A DNA stretch of 64,000 bases, from positions 186,001-250,000 of the forward strand of contig NZ_JACIBC010000008.1 in the NCBI RefSeq assembly GCF_014195095.1. The letters run 5' to 3'. Of the stretch, positions 61,365 to 64,000 are shown piece by piece; the first letter of the stretch is position 1, and each line of letters opens with the position of its first letter. Both the position numbers and the translations under genes were made by a program. The notes below the pieces were generated by a model. It saw only the letters and a program-made list of their open reading frames with translations, did not search any database and was not told the origin of the DNA. Origin of the DNA: Rhizobium sp. BK602 (GTDB lineage: Bacteria; Pseudomonadota; Alphaproteobacteria; Rhizobiales; Rhizobiaceae).

Positions 61365-61512
61365 TGCCAACTCCCCGGCGGCGCGCTCTTGATGGCGCGA
61401 AATGCTTTTCGTCATAAATTTGCCGGACTATTTCTAGCCCGGCAAGATTGATAGCCCTATAAAGTACGATTTTCCAGTCTTTCGCAACTGCGAAAGAAGA
61501 GGATCGCTTGAC

Positions 61513-62442
61513 TCACAGCGCCTTCTGGAGCTCTGGGAGTGCCTCGAAGAGGTCGGCGACGAGGCCGTAGTCGGCGATCTGGAAGATCGGGGCTTCCTCG
61601 TCCTTGTTGATGGCGACGATCACCTTGCTGTCCTTCATGCCGGCCAGATGCTGGATGGCCCCGGAAATGCCGCAGGCGATGTAGAGCTGCGGCGCCACCA
61701 CCTTGCCGGTCTGCCCCACCTGCCAGTCGTTCGGCGCATAGCCGGCATCGACAGCCGCGCGGCTCGCACCGACGGCAGCCCCGAGCTTGTCGGCGACGGG
61801 AAGGATGACCTCCTTGAACTTCTCCGCCGAGCCGAGTGCCCGGCCACCGGAGATGATGATCTTGGCCGAGGTCAGCTCCGGACGGTCCGAGGTCGACAGC
61901 GCATCGCCGACGAAGGTGGAAAGATCGGGATTGGCCGCCGCAGATACCGTCTCGACCGAAGCCGAGCCGCCTTCGGAGGCGGAAGCGAAGGAGGCGGTGC
62001 GCACGGTGATGACCTTCTTGGCGTCGGTCGACTGTACCGTCTGGATGGCATTGCCGGCATAGATCGGCCGCTTGAAGGTATCGGCCGACACCACCTCGAT
62101 GATTTCCGAGACCTGGGCGACGTCGAGCAGGGCGGCGACGCGCGGCAGCACGTTCTTGCCGACCGAGGTCGCAGCGCCGATGATCACGTCATAGGAACCG
62201 GCGAGCGATACGATGAGGGCCGCCAGCGGTTCAGCGAGATTGTTGGCAAGGCTGGCGTCCTCGGCAACCAGCACCTTGGAGACGCCGGCAAGCCTGGCGG
62301 CGGCTTCCGCCGCAGCCTTGGCGCCCGAACCGGCGACGAGGACGTGGATGTCCGAGCCGATCTTTGCGGCGGCCGTCAGCGCCTTGGCGGTCTGGTCGGA
62401 GAGGTGGGCATTGTCGTGATCAGCCAGAAGAAGAATGGCCAT
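61513..62442 (-). CDS. etfA: Electron transfer flavoprotein subunit alpha
   Basis: 309-residue FAD-carrying subunit. The C-terminal FAD domain has IIISGGRALGSAEKFKE, GASRAAVDAGYAPNDWQVGQ and TGKVVAPQLYIACGISGAIQ, then INKDEEAPIF. With EtfB delivers electrons from acyl-CoA dehydrogenases to ETF-quinone oxidoreductase. 24 bp downstream of etfB. Confidence 0.96.
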   Translation of the reverse strand: MAILLLADHDNAHLSDQTAKALTAAAKIGSDIHVLVAGSGAKAAAEAAARLAGVSKVLVAEDASLANNLAEPLAALIVSLAGSYDVIIGAATSVGKNVLPRVAALLDVAQVSEIIEVVSADTFKRPIYAGNAIQTVQSTDAKKVITVRTASFASASEGGSASVETVSAAANPDLSTFVGDALSTSDRPELTSAKIIISGGRALGSAEKFKEVILPVADKLGAAVGASRAAVDAGYAPNDWQVGQTGKVVAPQLYIACGISGAIQHLAGMKDSKVIVAINKDEEAPIFQIADYGLVADLFEALPELQKAL

Positions 62443-62466
62443 GATGAAGTTCTCCCTTTCCTATCC

Positions 62467-63216
62467 TCAGAGCACGCCGGCTTCTGTCTTGAGCTTTTCG
62501 ATGAGCTCGGCAACCGACTTGACCTTGACGCCCGCCTTGCGGCCGCCGGGCTCTTCCGTCTTCAGCACCTTCAGGCGCGGCTCGGTGGAGACACTGAAGT
62601 CTGCCGGGCTCTTCTTGTCGAGCGGCTTCTTCTTCGCCTTCATGATGTTCGGCAGCGAGGCATAGCGCGGCTCGTTGAGGCGCAGGTCGGTGGTCACCAC
62701 CGCCGGCAGCTTGACTTCGATCGTCTGCAACCCGCCATCGACCTCGCGCGTCACCTGAGCTTTGCCGTCACCGATCTCGATCTTCGAGGCGAAGGTCGCC
62801 TGCGCCGTGCCGAGCAGGGCGGCCAGCATCTGGCCGGTCTGGTTACTGTCGTCGTCGATCGCCTGCTTGCCGACGATGATCAGGCCGGGCTGTTCGGCAG
62901 CCGCCACACCCTTGAGGATCTTGGCAACCGCCAGCGGCTCGACTTGATCGTCGGTCTCGACCAGGATGGCGCGGTCGGCACCCATGGCCAGCGCCGTCCT
63001 CAGCGTTTCCTCGGCCTTGGCCGGGCCGATCGATACCACCACCACCTCGTCCGCCTTGCCGGCTTCCTTCAGCCGCAGCGCTTCCTCGACCGAGATCTCG
63101 TCGAACGGGTTCATCGACATCTTCACATTCGAAAGCTCCACACCCGTCCCATCCGACTTCACGCGGATCTTAACGTTGTAGTCAACAACCCGCTTTACCG
63201 GGACCAGAATCTTCAT
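62467..63216 (-). CDS. etfB: Electron transfer flavoprotein subunit beta
   Basis: 249 residues from ATG 63216 (MKILVPVKRVVDYNVKIRVK). AMP-binding family features include NPFDEISVEEALRLKEAGKA, GADRAILVE and GKQAIDDDSNQTGQMLAALL, and the conserved C-terminal NEPRYASLPNIMKAKKKPLD. First gene of etfB-etfA. Confidence 0.96.
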   Translation of the reverse strand: MKILVPVKRVVDYNVKIRVKSDGTGVELSNVKMSMNPFDEISVEEALRLKEAGKADEVVVVSIGPAKAEETLRTALAMGADRAILVETDDQVEPLAVAKILKGVAAAEQPGLIIVGKQAIDDDSNQTGQMLAALLGTAQATFASKIEIGDGKAQVTREVDGGLQTIEVKLPAVVTTDLRLNEPRYASLPNIMKAKKKPLDKKSPADFSVSTEPRLKVLKTEEPGGRKAGVKVKSVAELIEKLKTEAGVL

Positions 63217-63413
63217 GGAATTCCTACCTCTCAACACTGCGTCCTAGAACATGGCCTGTTCCGCGCCGCTCCATTTGTCGAATGGCGACATGGATACGCG
63301 TTTTTTTCCCAATTACAACGCTTCGCCGTCGCAGTCAGGCAAATTGCGAGACGGGTATAAATTACGTTTACGTTAACGTCAATCAGATCGCTCCTACTCG
63401 GAGGAATTTGCCG

Positions 63414-63992
63414 TCAGCGATTCTTGCCGGGAACCCAGAGCACATCCGCCCTTCCGCGATCATTGGCATGCCGCGCGGCGACGAACAGGAAGTCCGAGAG
63501 GCGGTTGACATATTTCAATGCCGCCGGGCTGACGCGCTCGCCCTCCAAGCGCGACAGGGCCACCATCAGCCGCTCGGCGCGGCGCGCGATGGTGCGGGCG
63601 AGGTGGAGATGCGCCGAGGCGGGGCTGCCGGCGGGCAGGACGAAGGAATTCAGCGGCTGGAGAGCGGCGTTGAGCGTGTCGATATCGTGTTCGATACGCT
63701 CAACCTGATTGGCAATGATGCGCAGCGGCTCGTAAGGGAGCGGCTCATCGGTTTCCGGCGCGGAGAGATCGGCGCCGAGATCGAAGAGGTCGTTCTGGAT
63801 GCGCATCAGCATGGCATCGAGGTCGGGCATGTCGGATGTATGCAGCCGGGCGACGCCGATGGCGGAATTGGTTTCGTCGATGGTGCCATAGGCCTCGACG
63901 CGCAGATCGTGCTTCAGCCGGCGCGGACCGGAGACGAGGCCGGTGGTACCGTCGTCGCCTGTCCTGGTATAGATCTTGTTGAGCTTGACCAT
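63414..63992 (-). CDS. PduO-type corrinoid adenosyltransferase
   Basis: 192 residues transferring the 5'-deoxyadenosyl group of ATP to cob(I)alamin. PduO-type motifs are KIYTRTGDDGTTGL (ATP site), EAYGTIDETNSAIG, SFVLPAGSPASAHLHLARTI with RRAER, and YVNRLSDFLFVAAR. FVLPAG replaces the more common FVLPGG. Together with cobS and cobT this shows adenosylcobalamin synthesis by the aerobic route. Complete gene, close to the right edge. Confidence 0.94.
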   Translation of the reverse strand: MVKLNKIYTRTGDDGTTGLVSGPRRLKHDLRVEAYGTIDETNSAIGVARLHTSDMPDLDAMLMRIQNDLFDLGADLSAPETDEPLPYEPLRIIANQVERIEHDIDTLNAALQPLNSFVLPAGSPASAHLHLARTIARRAERLMVALSRLEGERVSPAALKYVNRLSDFLFVAARHANDRGRADVLWVPGKNR

Positions 63993-64000
63993 TTGGATCC

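Overview
The window looks like chromosomal DNA of a Rhizobiales alphaproteobacterium, most likely the Rhizobium/Agrobacterium group. The basis is GC-rich coding sequence, a C4-pathway 5-aminolevulinate synthase (HemA), aerobic-type CobS/CobT cobaltochelatase subunits, a CpdR cell-cycle response regulator, a TIGR02302/DUF4175 protein, a DUF6074 protein, and short intergenic palindromes of a kind common in Rhizobium. This placement rests on recalled protein families and synteny, not on a search. There are no rRNA genes, CRISPR arrays, phage genes or transposases; the one tRNA is tRNA-Arg(CCT).

Layout. 1-3.2 kb: arginine catabolism (ornithine aminotransferase cut by the left edge, arginase) with a divergent Lrp/AsnC regulator, then an AraC regulator. 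3.3-10.9 kb: HAD dehalogenase, the TamB/TamA envelope export pair, a glycine-zipper lipoprotein. 11.2-14.9 kb: a three-subunit molybdenum hydroxylase of the form II 'CO dehydrogenase' type. 15.1-19.7 kb: hemA, a PLP dehydratase, dxr, a BON-domain protein, a GNAT enzyme. 19.9-25.9 kb: DUF6074, tRNA-Arg, an M20 amidohydrolase, a D,D-carboxypeptidase, a His-rich CobW GTPase, a TusA-like protein overlapping an L,D-transpeptidase lipoprotein. 26-31.4 kb: accA, xerD with a 55-aa membrane protein, then divergently aroK-aroB-CorC-like.

31.4-32.7 kb: an AT-richer accessory pair (HTH 'mobile mystery protein A' plus Fic 'mobile mystery protein B'). 32.7-36.9 kb: BolA, a zinc-ribbon-like/J-domain protein, cobS-cobT. 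37-43.6 kb: phytase-esterase-like lipoprotein, YhhQ, rpmB, DUF3108, esterase, DUF985 cupin, gloB, methyltransferase. 43.7-47.5 kb: hisC and prephenate dehydrogenase, a RelE/Phd toxin-antitoxin pair, DUF2125. 47.5-53.7 kb: gamma-glutamylcyclotransferase, plsC, DUF218 protein, ftsX/ftsE, a single-TM unknown, hpt, cpdR. 53.8-64 kb: TIGR02302 protein, lysA-lptM-argH with tlpA divergent only 23 bp away, 3-hydroxybutyryl-CoA dehydrogenase, etfA/etfB, and a PduO-type cobalamin adenosyltransferase.

Most of this is housekeeping: envelope assembly, peptidoglycan remodelling, aromatic/His/Lys/Arg biosynthesis, cobalamin, division. The accessory signal is limited to the Fic pair and the RelE pair, each dropped between core genes, and to intergenic palindromes. 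The least-explained item is a two-hairpin repeat (40.15 and 52.36 kb, with a simpler relative at 3.14 kb). Its TAG-bearing ends coincide with the stop codons of neighbouring genes, and its second stem shows compensatory changes between copies.
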